From Ptychodera flava (taxonomy: Eukaryota > Hemichordata > Enteropneusta > Ptychoderidae), in NCBI RefSeq assembly GCF_041260155.1, contig NC_091933.1:7590501-7654500 (forward strand): DNA of 64,000 bases, given 5' to 3'. This document shows positions 1 to 12,407 of the stretch, piece after piece. Within the stretch, counting starts at the first letter, position 1. Each line of letters opens with the position of its first letter. The notes under the pieces are model-generated. The model did no database searches, was not told the origin of the DNA, and saw only the letters and a program-made list of their open reading frames with translations. The translations under genes and the position numbers were made by a program.

Positions 1-2051
1 GAGGACACACAACCAATTCGAGTCACGACAACGACCAGCAACTCTCTGATCACTGAAACGCCGGCCAAGACTACCATCTACGCACAGGTTCAGCGAGGAT
101 ACGCACCAATATTAAAAGCAGACGTGGTGGCGACAGTGGAAAGACCACGGCCTCATGCACCAGTAAAAGTTAATCTTCTCGACAATGGAGCAGGTATTGT
201 TTCCATCTTAAAATATTTAGTATTTTAGTAGTGTTATGTTGTACATTATTTGTGACTCAAAGTACTCTAGAGTCAGGTATTAGGTCAACACAAAAAAATA
301 TGTTCTTGATTGTCGATTAAGTGATTGTTAAAAAGAGGATAAATGGTGCGGGAACGTTTTCATCCTACACCCCAGCAAAAGACATAGAATTTGAACCATC
401 TTCCAGGGTTCTTGCTTCTATGCGGAAATTATGGCCGATGTGGAGAAATGTAGGCTGAGTTTTTGAGAAACTGTATTTTGTCTATTGGTTTCATTCATGT
501 AGTAAAAATCCACACGGCCACAGGTACATAAATGAACGCATTTTTTACTCGCATTTTATTACTTTGTTTTCGAATTTCTCATCAGGAGCGGATTTCACTG
601 AAGATGACGGAGTATATTCCGGTGTGTTCTTGGACTTTGTGACAGCAACTTGCCCAAATTGTCGATACAATGTCAAAGTCACCGCAGTTGACACTGATGG
701 CACAGCTCAAGTTCCCATTTCGACGTTCACCGGTGGAGTATTGCCTATTCGACCACGTGAGTGTGCTATATTTTAGCAGTATCTTATTTGCATTGTCTGC
801 TTGGCATTTATTTGATGATTTCTTGAATAAAACAAAATATAACGTACTGACGTGTCTGTTCTTAACTTTTTTCTCTCTACCCCTCTCTCTCTTCATCTCT
901 ACCCGTGATTGTCTGTCTGATTTTCTCTGTCTCTCCTGTTCCTCTCTCTGTTATGTCTGTCTGCATGTGTGTCTGGTATCTGTTTGTCTTTGTGTCCATC
1001 TCTCTGTCTGTCCAAATGTCTGTCTTTCTGTTGGTCTGTCTTTCTGCCTGTCTGTCTGCCTCCTCTCACAGCTAATGGCATCGACGAGAATACCAACATT
1101 ACCGAACCGGTTGGTCCGTTTTATAGAGTGGTGTCTGGTGGAGTTATTCAAGCACCCTTGACAATACCTCCTGGTGACAACTTCCCGCCATCCCGAATCA
1201 CAGACCTGAAAGTTGCCGCCACATCGTATGACAACCAAACGGTCACCTTGGCATGGACAGCACCAGGCAATGACCTCGATCGAGGGACAGGTGAGATATT
1301 TTTTGAAACTGAGTGCTTGCTTCAAAATAACATTTTTTTTGATGTACCAATGTGAATATATTTTGTATGGAGACGAAATTTTACAGTCATTTCGGGTAAT
1401 TTGTTTAAATTTGTTCACCTTTTTCTCGTCAATGTATCATTTCCTCTGTTTATCCCAAAACGTTCATAGGATAATTAAGAGTACATTGACGTTTTTCAGC
1501 TTACGAATATCATCTCAGGTACAGCGAGATCTTCGATGTGTTTTACAAAGACTTTATGAACGGAACAGAGCTGTCAAACTCGAATCTCACAGTCGGGAAC
1601 TTGTCATCTCCGAAGACCTTCGGCGAAATGGAAACGATGACGATTCTGATGCCAAGCAAAGATGAGAACATCACTTACTTCTTCGCAGTTCGAGCACGTG
1701 ACGCTCCCGGCAATATAGGACCACCGTCGAATATTGTTTCGGCCTATTGTATATGTATATGATGACCCGGATGAAATCATCATCATCACGACCGAGTCTC
1801 CGGACACAACGCTTGACACTGAAACAACCTTCCATTTCCAAACTACCACTCCCAATCTTCTCTTATCTGTCAAACCGGAAGCAGACATGCAGAGCGGGGA
1901 AATATCGATTTTTCTAGTCATCGGTTGCTCAGTCGCAGGTATCCTGCTTGTGATTGCAGCGGCAATCATCTTGTCCAAGTACCTGAATAAAGTCAAGTAT
2001 TTGCCCGATGAAGAAGGGGTGGAGAACAACGCCTTCAAAGCTGCCGAGTGA
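1..2051 (+). CDS. CLCA: CLCA-family gene A, 3' part (four exons)
   Basis: This is the 3' end of a CLCA-type gene that begins left of the window. Exons are 1-193, 586-756, 1072-1290 and 1500-2051, all with GT-AG borders and the same phases as gene B. They encode the region after the VWA domain: a beta-rich segment ending LLDNGAG, a fibronectin-III-like segment (RITDLKVAAT, TVTLAWTAPG) and a last exon with a membrane segment (FLVIGCSVAGILLVIAAAII) and a short basic tail. The last exon is odd. Relative to gene B there is a net 4-base gain near 1743-1760, so the frame of the upstream exons stops at 1760-1762 and the membrane segment lies in another frame ending at 2051. As read, the product would lose its anchor and be secreted, or the gene is decaying. 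Family assignment is by recognised motifs and by close similarity to gene B. Confidence 0.88.
871..1070 (+). repeat. CT/CTGT-rich low-complexity tract
   Basis: A long pyrimidine-rich tract of CTGT and CTCT repeats fills most of the intron before exon 1072-1290 and runs into its acceptor. Gene B has a shorter version at about 15355-15507, so the tract predates the duplication and has changed length since. Open frames here are low-complexity artefacts. Confidence 0.8.
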
Positions 2052-2172
2052 TCATCCATTCAGTGCGACAGTGATACCAAGATCATTTCCACTCACAGGT
2101 CACGGGTGACAGAGAAAAAGACTCCGGAGAATGAACGAGCTCTATTCTCCGTTTTTAATCTGCGATATTTCA

Positions 2173-2178
2173 ATTAAA
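2173..2178 (+). terminator. Putative polyadenylation signal of gene A
   Basis: ATTAAA lies about 120 bases after the last gene A stop, at the position matching AATAAA in the 3' flank of gene B. The site is inferred from this alignment; cleavage cannot be seen. Confidence 0.45.
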
Positions 2179-2248
2179 ACATGACTGTAATCGTTACCAA
2201 TAGTTTCCTCCCATTTTCTTAACGCTATACATTGCAATTTTTGATTAT

Positions 2249-2750
2249 TTACTTTACTTTATTGCCCATTGCAATTTAAATTGTTTACAAAAAATGTAAT
2301 AAATCCAATTATATGCATTTATCAATAACACTGGCAATATTGGAAGCCAGAAGTAATAGCTTACAGCTAATCGAGTCTGGCCCCATCTCTACAAAATTGT
2401 ATTGCATTATATAATACGAGGGCTTAAATGAGACAGTTACTGGTAAATATACAACATGTTAATACAAGAAATTAATAGACAGATATCTACGTGATATTGT
2501 ACATTTTTAAAAGATGCTCTGTTAGGGAATATGTAAATTCTTTAAGTATATACTTGCTTTTACATTACGTGGTAAATTATTCCAGAGTTTGTCGCCTGCG
2601 TACGAAATTGCAAACTGACCAGTTCTCGTACGCATTTTTGGTAGATAAAAATTTAAACCTTGTTTGAAATGTGTTTCGTGGCAATGATCTACATTTTTAA
2701 AGAAGTCACTCAAGCTTTGCGGCAAATTATGATGATGTAAATCAAACACG
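2249..2750 (-). mobile_element. 5'-truncated non-LTR retrotransposon (LINE) fragment
   Basis: On the minus strand, 2522-2749 encodes RTRTGQFAISYAGDKLWNNL followed by PRNVK, typical of the last part of a CR1/L2/jockey-like reverse transcriptase polyprotein. The element's 3' end (low coordinates) finishes in a short TAAAG-type tail near 2249-2262. The 3' flank of gene B reads straight through without this block, so about 500 bases were inserted in the gene A copy only. Only the C-terminal end remains, as in 5'-truncated retrotransposition. The clade is not certain. Confidence 0.7.
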
Positions 2751-4631
2751 AACCTACACTGTTATTATGGGTCAAAAATGTACCTGGCATGTTGACTTTA
2801 TTAGAGGACTATAGCCTCAATCGGTCGACATCACGTGATAGTGAATTGACATTGAAGTCTGAGAATTCTAAGGACTACTTTAATGCTCCTGTGAATCATT
2901 CGAAGTAAATCTCAATCGTTGGGTGTATGTTACAACAAGATATAACTGTCACAACAGAAATAACTGTTATCCCCTTACACGGGCCATCCTTGTCGAGGGA
3001 CCGTGGGCTTTATAATGCACTCTGACAAACTAGTATTCAGAGATCGACAACAAATTACTGTTACATCAATTTATTCCAGTCTATCAAATGATATGACTTC
3101 ATTTCTAATTTAATCAATTCATCTGATCACCATTATTAGTCAATGTTACGCTTAATAAGTTTTAGTGAGGCTGTGTTCGCTTGAACACAGGCCATACACA
3201 GCATACACGTAATGTGGAATCTACATGTTTGCAACACCTGTGCAAAGTAGAGTGCCAATGCCCATTCATATGTGTTTTGCAACGACTCTATTTTTATTTT
3301 CTGTCAAGCCTGCATATATCAAGTGGATTTCAGTCATTCTGTCTAACGCATTTATTTCACGTCATTAGATTTCATGTCTTGGTAACATTTACTTTATGAT
3401 CCAAATAATGTGGTTCAAGACAAGTTCCATAGTTGCGCAATCAAATGATGTTGATGATTTTCATTGCGGTCAGTGTCGACAAAACAACTCAAACCTTTTC
3501 TTAGTTAATTAAAAAACTGACAATCAAAAATTTAAGATCGAGTCCAGCAAAAAAAAACTCACGGAAATATGCTGATATTATGGCAAGTTCAAAGTACTTG
3601 ATTTTGATAGACACTCATTCCCGTTTGGGATTGTGGACTGATGTAATTGTAAATTTTCCTTTCGAATCGTTTGTAAAACGGCATTCAGTTGAAAATATGA
3701 GATCCGACGTCGGGAGTAATATTTGAAGGAATGTCAATACCCTAAAAATCAATAATTGGTCTAAGTGAATAAGACAAAGGCCAGTTGTTCAAGTTCGTTT
3801 AATATTTTACTAACATTGCTGTAGATTGTTATCATTGTAAAAATTGCCAATTTATGTCTAACATGTTTATACATTAAACAGAAAATGCAGAGACTGACAT
3901 CATGTACGTGTGTGAAATGTTTTCATCAGAGGGTAAACTGGGCGTAGTGGTCGCACAAACTATATAGTCAGTAACAATTGTTGTATTTTATCCCTTACCA
4001 TAATTAGTAATCGTGAATCAATACAACTAGAAATTTCTAATCTTAACCCCTGGCGTAACACCATGAGCCCTATATGATAGTAGCGACGATGTGGCAGTTT
4101 GTGTGTTTTCAACAGCGAAAAACGAGAGAGTTCACTGTCGTCTGCTTCTGGTGTTTGCTACTACCACTGTAGAAAGCTCGTCACTACTCGTAAACATGGT
4201 TGACGTGCGAACAAAAGGCTAGAAAGTGTAAGTGTCTTGAACCCGGAAAAGGCTGATCATGTATCTGAAATGGCCAACGGTTCAACCCGGAAACAGTAAG
4301 TGTATCATCTTAACCCGTGCATATACAAATACGGTATTCACACTTGGTTAGCTGATCGCGATGGCTTGGGACAATGTAGCATTTCAAGTTGGACCGTCCA
4401 TGTCTTTCTGGCATTAAATAGTACGAAGTAAAATGTATACATTTTCGACTGCAATTACTTAGGTCTGGAACTCGAATGGTTCATTTAAAAGAAAATCAAA
4501 AAGTATTTCATTGGTGAGCACCCCTGTATACATTTATATGCAAATTTCCTACGTGAAGAAAATACCTTCATTTCTTGACCCAGACATAGTTACCTTTGAG
4601 GTATTACGACACACTTCAAAGAGCTGTCATT
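2751..4631. other. Gene-free 3' flank of gene A, shared with gene B flank
   Basis: No gene is seen. Segments from about 2760 to 3810 align with 16640-18090 downstream of gene B, including a shared GATCCGACGTCGGGAGTAAT-like stretch near 3702 and 18012. The flank was therefore part of the duplicated unit. From 3810 to 4631 is AT-rich sequence holding the presumed gene B promoter, with no clear core element. Confidence 0.6.
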
Positions 4632-4817
4632 ATGGCCGCAATGGTTCGTTTAGTCGTTAGCGTGAGTTTGCTGCTCGCGTTAACGTTGCCTCTATTTTCT
4701 GTCTACGGTCTGCTTCAAAGATCCAAAATCACGCTGGACAACAACGAATACAAAGGGATTTTAATAGCGATAGCTGACGATGTGAAAGAGAATGCTAATC
4801 TCCTAGAAAACTTGCAG
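4632..4817 (+). CDS. CLCA: Gene B exon 1: start and signal peptide
   Basis: It encodes MAAMVRLVVSVSLLLALTLP and then the CLCA N-terminal pattern LDNNEYKGILIAI. The leader is strongly hydrophobic, so secretion is expected. The exon is 186 nt, phase 0, and ends at a GTAAGA donor. A second in-frame ATG three codons on is an equally possible start. Confidence 0.85.
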
Positions 4818-5517
4818 GTAAGATTCCAAATCAGCGCAAAGAAATTAATATTTCACGCTCACGATATATAAGGGTCCTTGGACGCGAGAAATCACGCGCA
4901 ATTTCTCTCGATTTTCGACTCTAACAATAGTGACGCTACGAGATACCAGCAAGGTATGGTGTTACATGGTTTTACTCGTAGCGCATTTAAAATTCACCCA
5001 GCAACTAATCTTTGTCATAGAGGTATTCTGTGTACTATACCGCCATGTTCTATTGTATTTATTTCAAAAAATCATAATATTGAGCTGTTATTGCCGTTTT
5101 AATTTATTCATGGCGTGGGTGTGAAAAACAGAATTGCAACACGGTCAAGTGATAATTTGTACTTTTGTGTATTTTCTAATGTCGGTAGAAATCAAAGTAT
5201 TGTCTTATGGTACTCTTTATGGCGTCTGTGTCTGACATAGCCAAGATACTGTATAACACTAACTCATATAGGACAAAGTAACTGGGACTGACTTAGGCAC
5301 GGGAGACTCACAGACTGATGTATCAGTGGCTGGGTCGTGAGACCTAGCCATGGCTCTGTATTCAATAAACAAGTTCAATTTCGACGTCAGCACTCGCCGT
5401 CAGTTCCAGCTTCTTTTCTATTGATACGACATGGTGACAGTATGACTTGAAAAGAAGCTGGAATTGTTGTATCAATAGAAAAGAAGCTGGAACTGACGAG
5501 ACTTGTTAACGTAGAAC

Positions 5518-5597
<80 letters not shown>

Positions 5598-8500
5598 TAC
5601 GTTGTTTCACTTTCATTTATGCCTAACTTACGTGTTTGTCCTGAGTTTTGCTATTTTTGTTTCAAATAGAATATGTCTGACGTTTCTTGTACAAATTCGG
5701 AAAAACACTATTGTACACGAAATAATTATTCGAGAAATCCCTAAAGTGGAGCATGAGCAAAAGACTAAATAAAGCTCTATTTTGGTCATGATGTTCATAA
5801 CAAATTTGCTTAATCACAGACACTCCTTGCCTGTGGCTTAATGTTGTCGTGTCTCTAACTTTATGGGCAATTCACAATTGAAAATAACAAATATACAGTT
5901 ACAGTGAATAGCCAATGACTGTTATCGTTAAAAGGTACCAATCGATGATTAATCTCTACCTTTGCAGCGTGGGTCAACGGTTCTCAATATAGTGGGACGT
6001 GAGATATTCAGCAACACAACACAATTCTTCGGCACGGTGCCAAACTGTCACAAAATAGAGTGCAGTAACATTTAACCGCGTCCATGCGAAGAATGCCTAA
6101 TTTGCCGTAGACAATGGCGTATAAATACGTCGGATAGGGTAAATGTGGAGTTTTGTAAACAACTTAAAACTTGTGCACATTATGAGCGACTGGAATATGA
6201 AGCATTCCACGTCATCAAGGCTCCCGTTCAAAATTATCGATGAACGACAATGATATCATTGTCAACCCAAACGAATGCATGCGAAGATGACTTCTCTATT
6301 CGAAAGTGAAAGACTTAAAATTTTGCTCAAACTTTCCTCAGTGAAAATTTCAACCATTCTCTTAACAAAGCAAGACTAAAAATCAGGGGTCACCGTGCAA
6401 ACTTTGGTACTAGAGAGACAAATAACTTGCGATTTCTCGATATTTGAAATTCAAAATGGCCGCCATACCTGTGTTAACTCTATGGGAAAAAATAAAATTT
6501 TCAATTTTCAAAAAACTAAGACGGTGAAAACTTTTCTTTCTCCAAGAGCTTCAAAATGAGCCCCCATAAGTGGTAGGTCAGAAGAAAATTGATTAAATTT
6601 GAAGGCCCGAATTTCTGTCCCCTAGGTGCGTTCTACCTTGAGGGAAAAGCGAAGGGCTAGGCTGACGGTGCTGTCGTCTTTCTCTAGACTACTTTTGCTA
6701 CTTGAAAGTTAATTGGAAATGCCGCTTGTTTCTGCTACTTTCTGCAGCATAGATACAAGGTGTTGAGATTGCACTGTTTCGATTGCAATCGCGTCGGAGT
6801 GCCCCTGTACACTAGAAAAAGGGTGAAAAAATTGATGACGTACAACATGGATTATGTGAGTTGTTCGTCACCACAAAAGGTGGCTAGCTTGGCCAGTTCA
6901 CAAATATGCAGCTTATTTACTTTCACCGAGTTTGACCATAAAGCCACCACAGAGGTATTTAAGGTCAAAGGAGTACCACTCCTATCATCTGTCATGCACT
7001 AATGGACCCCTCAACGAGCCACAAAGAAAACTGAGGGATACTGAGTATCGGAGCTTACAAACGCTCATGAATAGTAAGTCATGGTACATCGGGCAATAGA
7101 ACGTTGTTACAAGCGGCGAGGTGTTGGTAGATACTCACTGACTCATGACTGCTTATTATTGCTTACCTGAAGGCTGCACATATATAAACCAGACGGCGCA
7201 CATGTAGTTTTTGAGTTAATATATTTGGGCTTACGGTGTGTAACTTTGTGTAATTTCTAGGCACAACAAATAAAAATAAAACTTCACACCCAAAATCAAC
7301 AAAAAATTACATAAATCGATTATCATATACGTAATCGTTGTAAGCTGTTAAGGCACTTATTCATATTCTTACATGTATGCAAACAGGAGATCCTCACAGG
7401 TGCCTCAGGCGCCCTCTATCGGGCAACGAAACAACGAGCCTTCTTCAAGGAAATTACTATCTTACTGCCGAACACGTGGAGCAACGACTTAGTCAATGTT
7501 GAAGCCACAAGTGAGATATTTGACGCCGCCAACGCCATTGTAACGAAACACGAGAACGTCGGGAGAGAAACACCGTACACCAATCAGTTTGGTTCTTGTG
7601 GAGAAGAAGCTGAGTATATACACCTGACAGACAAGTTTATTCTGGACAAACAATGGACAGTTGACACTTATGGTGACCCAGGTATATAGTCATACTGGCA
7701 TTTTAAAGACGTTGGGCCTGCGTTTTGGCTGTTCTTATGATTTTACTGACATAGGCATATCAATAAAAATCTCTCTAAATGATGCTGGAATCTCCGAAAA
7801 TGAGCCACAGCGAATTCATTATGTATATTTAGTTTTTAGGCAGATTTCGTACTAGTTCTTAAGTTTTAAAATTGTGAACTGTTAACAAAGAAAATTATTT
7901 GAAGTAAAGCTCTTACCAAAGAAAAATATACGCACCAAAATTATTCTACAGTGTGATTTAGACTGCAGGAATACTAGGATTTTTTTTAATTTCATCGCTT
8001 GGGATCGAGCTTTCAATATTGAAGAGCTTTTCTGTCGGCAACTGATACTCGAATAGAAAACAAAAATAGTAAATCATTTCGAAGCCATCTTTTCGTTTTG
8101 TTTGTAATTGTTTTTGTTTTTGTGTGTCTGCTGATGTCAGACATCTGACGCGAGAAATTGCAGTTATTCGTCGGTAATTAGCTTTTCTCTACTTTCAGCA
8201 AAAGTGATCGTGCACGAATGGGGTCACTTGCGATGGGGACTTTTTAATGAGTACGCCACCAACTCCTTCGAACGATTCTACTTGGATGACAAGGGTAACG
8301 TTGAACCAACACGATGTTCGCGGGCTGTGATTGGGAAGTCGTACGATTCTGAGACGGGGATACGTTGTAACGTGAACCCTAAGAGCGGTAAACGACCTGG
8401 CAAATATTGCCGTTTCCTTCCCACCATGCCTAATAGAGCGACAGGCTCGTATCTGTTTATGAGTTTCTTAAACTCGGTAGGTTAAACAATTAATCTTCCA

Positions 8501-11500
8501 ATGTTTAATTTGGTGAGAGAGTTCACAGGGTGTAGCCACAAACTTTTCAATGTAAAGTCAGAAAATTAACTTGAGCATTATCCGACCAAATTTAATATCT
8601 GTCAAACAAAGGTTGAAAACAGAATTCACTGGAAACATCATGGAGGAAAGAGCAATCGCATTGTACGCGTACGATCCAAAGTTTACCGAGCGACTTTCGA
8701 TGGCTCTCTGACTGGAAATTTAAACGAGTAAGGCAGTTGGCCGTCTATCGACTTAACCGCAAAATAACATACACTGGGAACAAAACGTACTTGTCGATCA
8801 GCAAGTTACACAATTTGTCGGCTCATTGCAACAATAACAGGTTCACTTCTACAAAATACTACTATTGCCGCCATCTTAAATCGTAAGTTTCCTTACCAAA
8901 GTTGGCAGGAGGGCTAAAACTTCATTTTCGGCAATTTCGTTAACTGTAGACAATCCCTCGAATCGATGAAAAAAGTATACATGATGTACGTTCTGACTTT
9001 TTTGTCCACAGTTGGAACTCAAATAAATCGATCATGGTGAGGCGGGTAAGCAAGGCTTGCCGTCAAATATTTTCTGCTTTAAGATGGTAACAAATGTCAA
9101 CGATTTCTATAATGTTTTCGCTTATTTTTTCATTCCATTCCCAGTAACTCCGTATATGAAAAAATAACAAACGAACACGTCTAGATGTGCATTTATATTT
9201 CAATTTTATTAGTTTTCCTTCACAAAGGAAACTACCAATTTAAAATATGTCTCCCATAACTATAAATATAGCATATCACCGCACTCTTTCAGGTTGTTGA
9301 ATTCTGTCATAGTGACGTCACTGGTGATCCATTGTCCCTTCACAATGCCATGGCTCCTAACCAACAGAACATACAGTGTTCATACAGGAGTGCCTGGGAC
9401 GTAATGCTGGAGTCAGAAGATTTCAAGAATGACAGCAATCCAGCCCGGCAAGTGACTGACACCACGCCGACTTTCCGTGTTGTGAAAATTGCCCCACTCC
9501 GAATCGTCTTGGTACTGGACGTCTCGGGAAGCATGGATGATGTAAGCTTCTTTTGATATTATGACATCTTCTCAAATTATTGGTTGTCTTACTAGACTTC
9601 AAAGTTTGTCGCACAACAAATTTAAAATATACATTTAAAGCACTGGTATTTTTGTCTTTTTGTTTTAATCATTTTTATCTTTAACATGAGATCATATTAT
9701 TTTCCTCTCATCATTAGTTCAAGCTCAAAATTACAATCATCTATTAATATCATAAGTTATATCAGTGTTAACATGTCTTTTCATGTCATGGCCAAACATT
9801 ATCGGGCAAATATGTGATTCATTGTTCTAATTGCTATTTTAAAAGTACCACAATAATAGCCAAAACAGTATCTGCCAAATTGAATTCAGTATCTGCCATG
9901 TCACGGAGTTGACAGTTGTACGATGTCTAAGATTTAATATGAAACAATATAGTGGTGGCCACATTCTTTGGTGCACTGTAAAATGTATTCATTTACATGT
10001 ACATTCACATTTACATTACTTTTTTCAATATGATACCAAGCATACATACTGCACATCTCTTGATAAGTACACCAACATGACATAAAAAATTGAAATTTAA
10101 ATGACGAAATACTGTTAGGAGATATGCCAATAATGGGGCTCTCACTTCAGCTGAGCTTATGAAGTTGAACTTGCCATAATTGAAAATGCCAGGTCACAAG
10201 GATTGAAATCTAGGATATAAAATTTTGATCCAGAGGACATATCTTTTGAACTTAGGGAAATTCTGCTATCCGAGTCGAAACCTATGTATTTTATTTGACA
10301 AGAAAACGTCGACATGCTATCACCATTACTTTACTTCGACCCAGTCAAAGATTCATTTAAAATCTGATGAGTGGATTTGCAGCGAAATGAGGAGGATGTG
10401 TAATATAAACATTTTGTCAGATACTAGTCTTACAGGCGTCATCCTTATATATTTTTTTTCACTATTTCATTACACCTGTCACCGCCGAATCTTCCCTCTC
10501 AGAACGATCGCATTGGTACTCTGAATCAACTAGCCACAAAATACATTCAAGCGACTGTTCCTGACGGTCATTCTGTCGGAATTGTTGAGTTCGAAAACGA
10601 TGCAGTAATTACATCAGATCTACGGGAACTGCAGGACGATAAGGATCGTGACGAGTTGGCAAATCTACTCCCAAAGACAACAAGAGAAGCCACGTGTATA
10701 GGATGTGGATTGGAAAGTGGTATAGATGTAAGTAATAATAGAAAGATATGATTTAATACCCTGTCACTGTACAGAGTAATATAGGCCTGCTCATGATGTT
10801 TTATGAAAAATCGGCATTCAAAATATGCATTCAACAAATGATTACACAAAATGCAAAATAAATGTGTTATTTTAATATTCGTAATTATATTATAGCTTTG
10901 TCAATACCAGTGAATTTTGTGACGTCATATCCATACATTATTACTGATAATGTATTCCATTATTCAGCATTGCGGCCCCACAGCGAGCAAATTCTCTTTT
11001 GGAAAACGAAAAAAGGACTGCGCATTTAAAAGGAGGGAAAGTATCGGATAAACCATGTAATACACAAAACTATAAATCTTGATAATCGTTCACAATATTG
11101 ATAATAATGTCTTACTGTACGATTTATCACATTTTTTGAGTCCTCGCGCACGCATTTGTCGTCTGTCTGGCTGGCGCTCAGCATACACTGGTTGTATTAC
11201 TACGTTTGTTTACAACATAGTACGCTTCGTTGCCGTATAGGTGAAACAGAACTCAGTACGTTTGCAAACTCCTAGACGATACTGGGTTTGACACATGGCA
11301 TATTATGCATGTCAGTGGCCATGTAAACGATGCAAGCGTGAAAGGCTACTCGAACCAGCCGTAAACGAGCCAACAACGGCAGCTTGCTGTCATCATGGAT
11401 GTAAAAATCGGAAGTGTCTACGGACATACTACGGAGCCATTCAAAGTCTCTGTCCAAGGTCAGCTACTACCAACAATCATGACGACCGTGGACTCTCCGT

Positions 11501-12345
11501 TGATCTAACATCTCGGCCACCTAATTCTGATGCATTGACTGTAATCGGAGACAACTTTCATTCATTGTTTTTTCTCCATGTCTGTGATTTTACCTTGCCT
11601 TGTTCTCGATATCGCGACGGTACCGAAGCCCTCCAGTATGTTTGTCAACTGTACCTTTCAAGCACCCGTTTACGTCAAGTTCTGTCGTTCGCCGAAATAA
11701 AATAGCTCTTCTCAAGAGGCCATCGAAAATTAAATTTATAGACACAATTATTATTGAAATATAAACATTTGAATAACAATGTTGAACTCTGTTGATATCG
11801 TTAGCAATGAAATTGATCAGCTGATACCATGCAGCTCGCTGATCATACTGATGTCGATGCATGAACATTCCGTTTTTTTCCATCTCTGGCATTTCACCGT
11901 GTCGACTTTTTGAATGGCATGATATTTAAAGGTGATGTTTCAAGTTTGATATAGACGGTAGGGATGCAGTTACTTTTCATTTCCTTCGAAAATACATCGT
12001 TTTTCAATTCAAAATGAACCGTGAAAGTGCTGGTCATTTTTTGTGCTGAACGTGCGTGTTCAGTGCAGTGCACTGTGCAGTGTGGAGTCAGGGCCGATCA
12101 TGCTGGACGACGCTCACTGGCTTCAAACTCAGTTTAAATTTCCTTTTTTATTCGTTTTCTACAACTACAAATTCACTGGCATTGCCAAAACTATAAAATA
12201 ATAGCAATAATGCACCCCCTCCCGGCCCATAATGGACTCAAGCAAACTTTGCACTTCATAATGTACTCGGCTTCGCCTCGTACATTATGTCGTGCAAAGT
12301 TTGCTTTCGTCCATTATGGGCCGGGAGGGGGTGCATTATTGCTTT

Positions 12346-12407
<62 letters not shown>

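Noticed and set aside
582-896. Antisense open frames over CLCA exons of genes A, B and C
   Set aside because: They mirror well-supported exons with conserved splice sites and domains on the other strand.
4596-4631. Upstream extension of gene B exon 1
   Set aside because: It would start at TTG; the ATG at 4632 directly precedes the hydrophobic leader and fits the family.
11295-11705. 136-codon Cys-rich open frame
   Set aside because: It lies in an inserted part of gene B intron 5, has no recognisable family or splice context, and is overlapped by other random frames.
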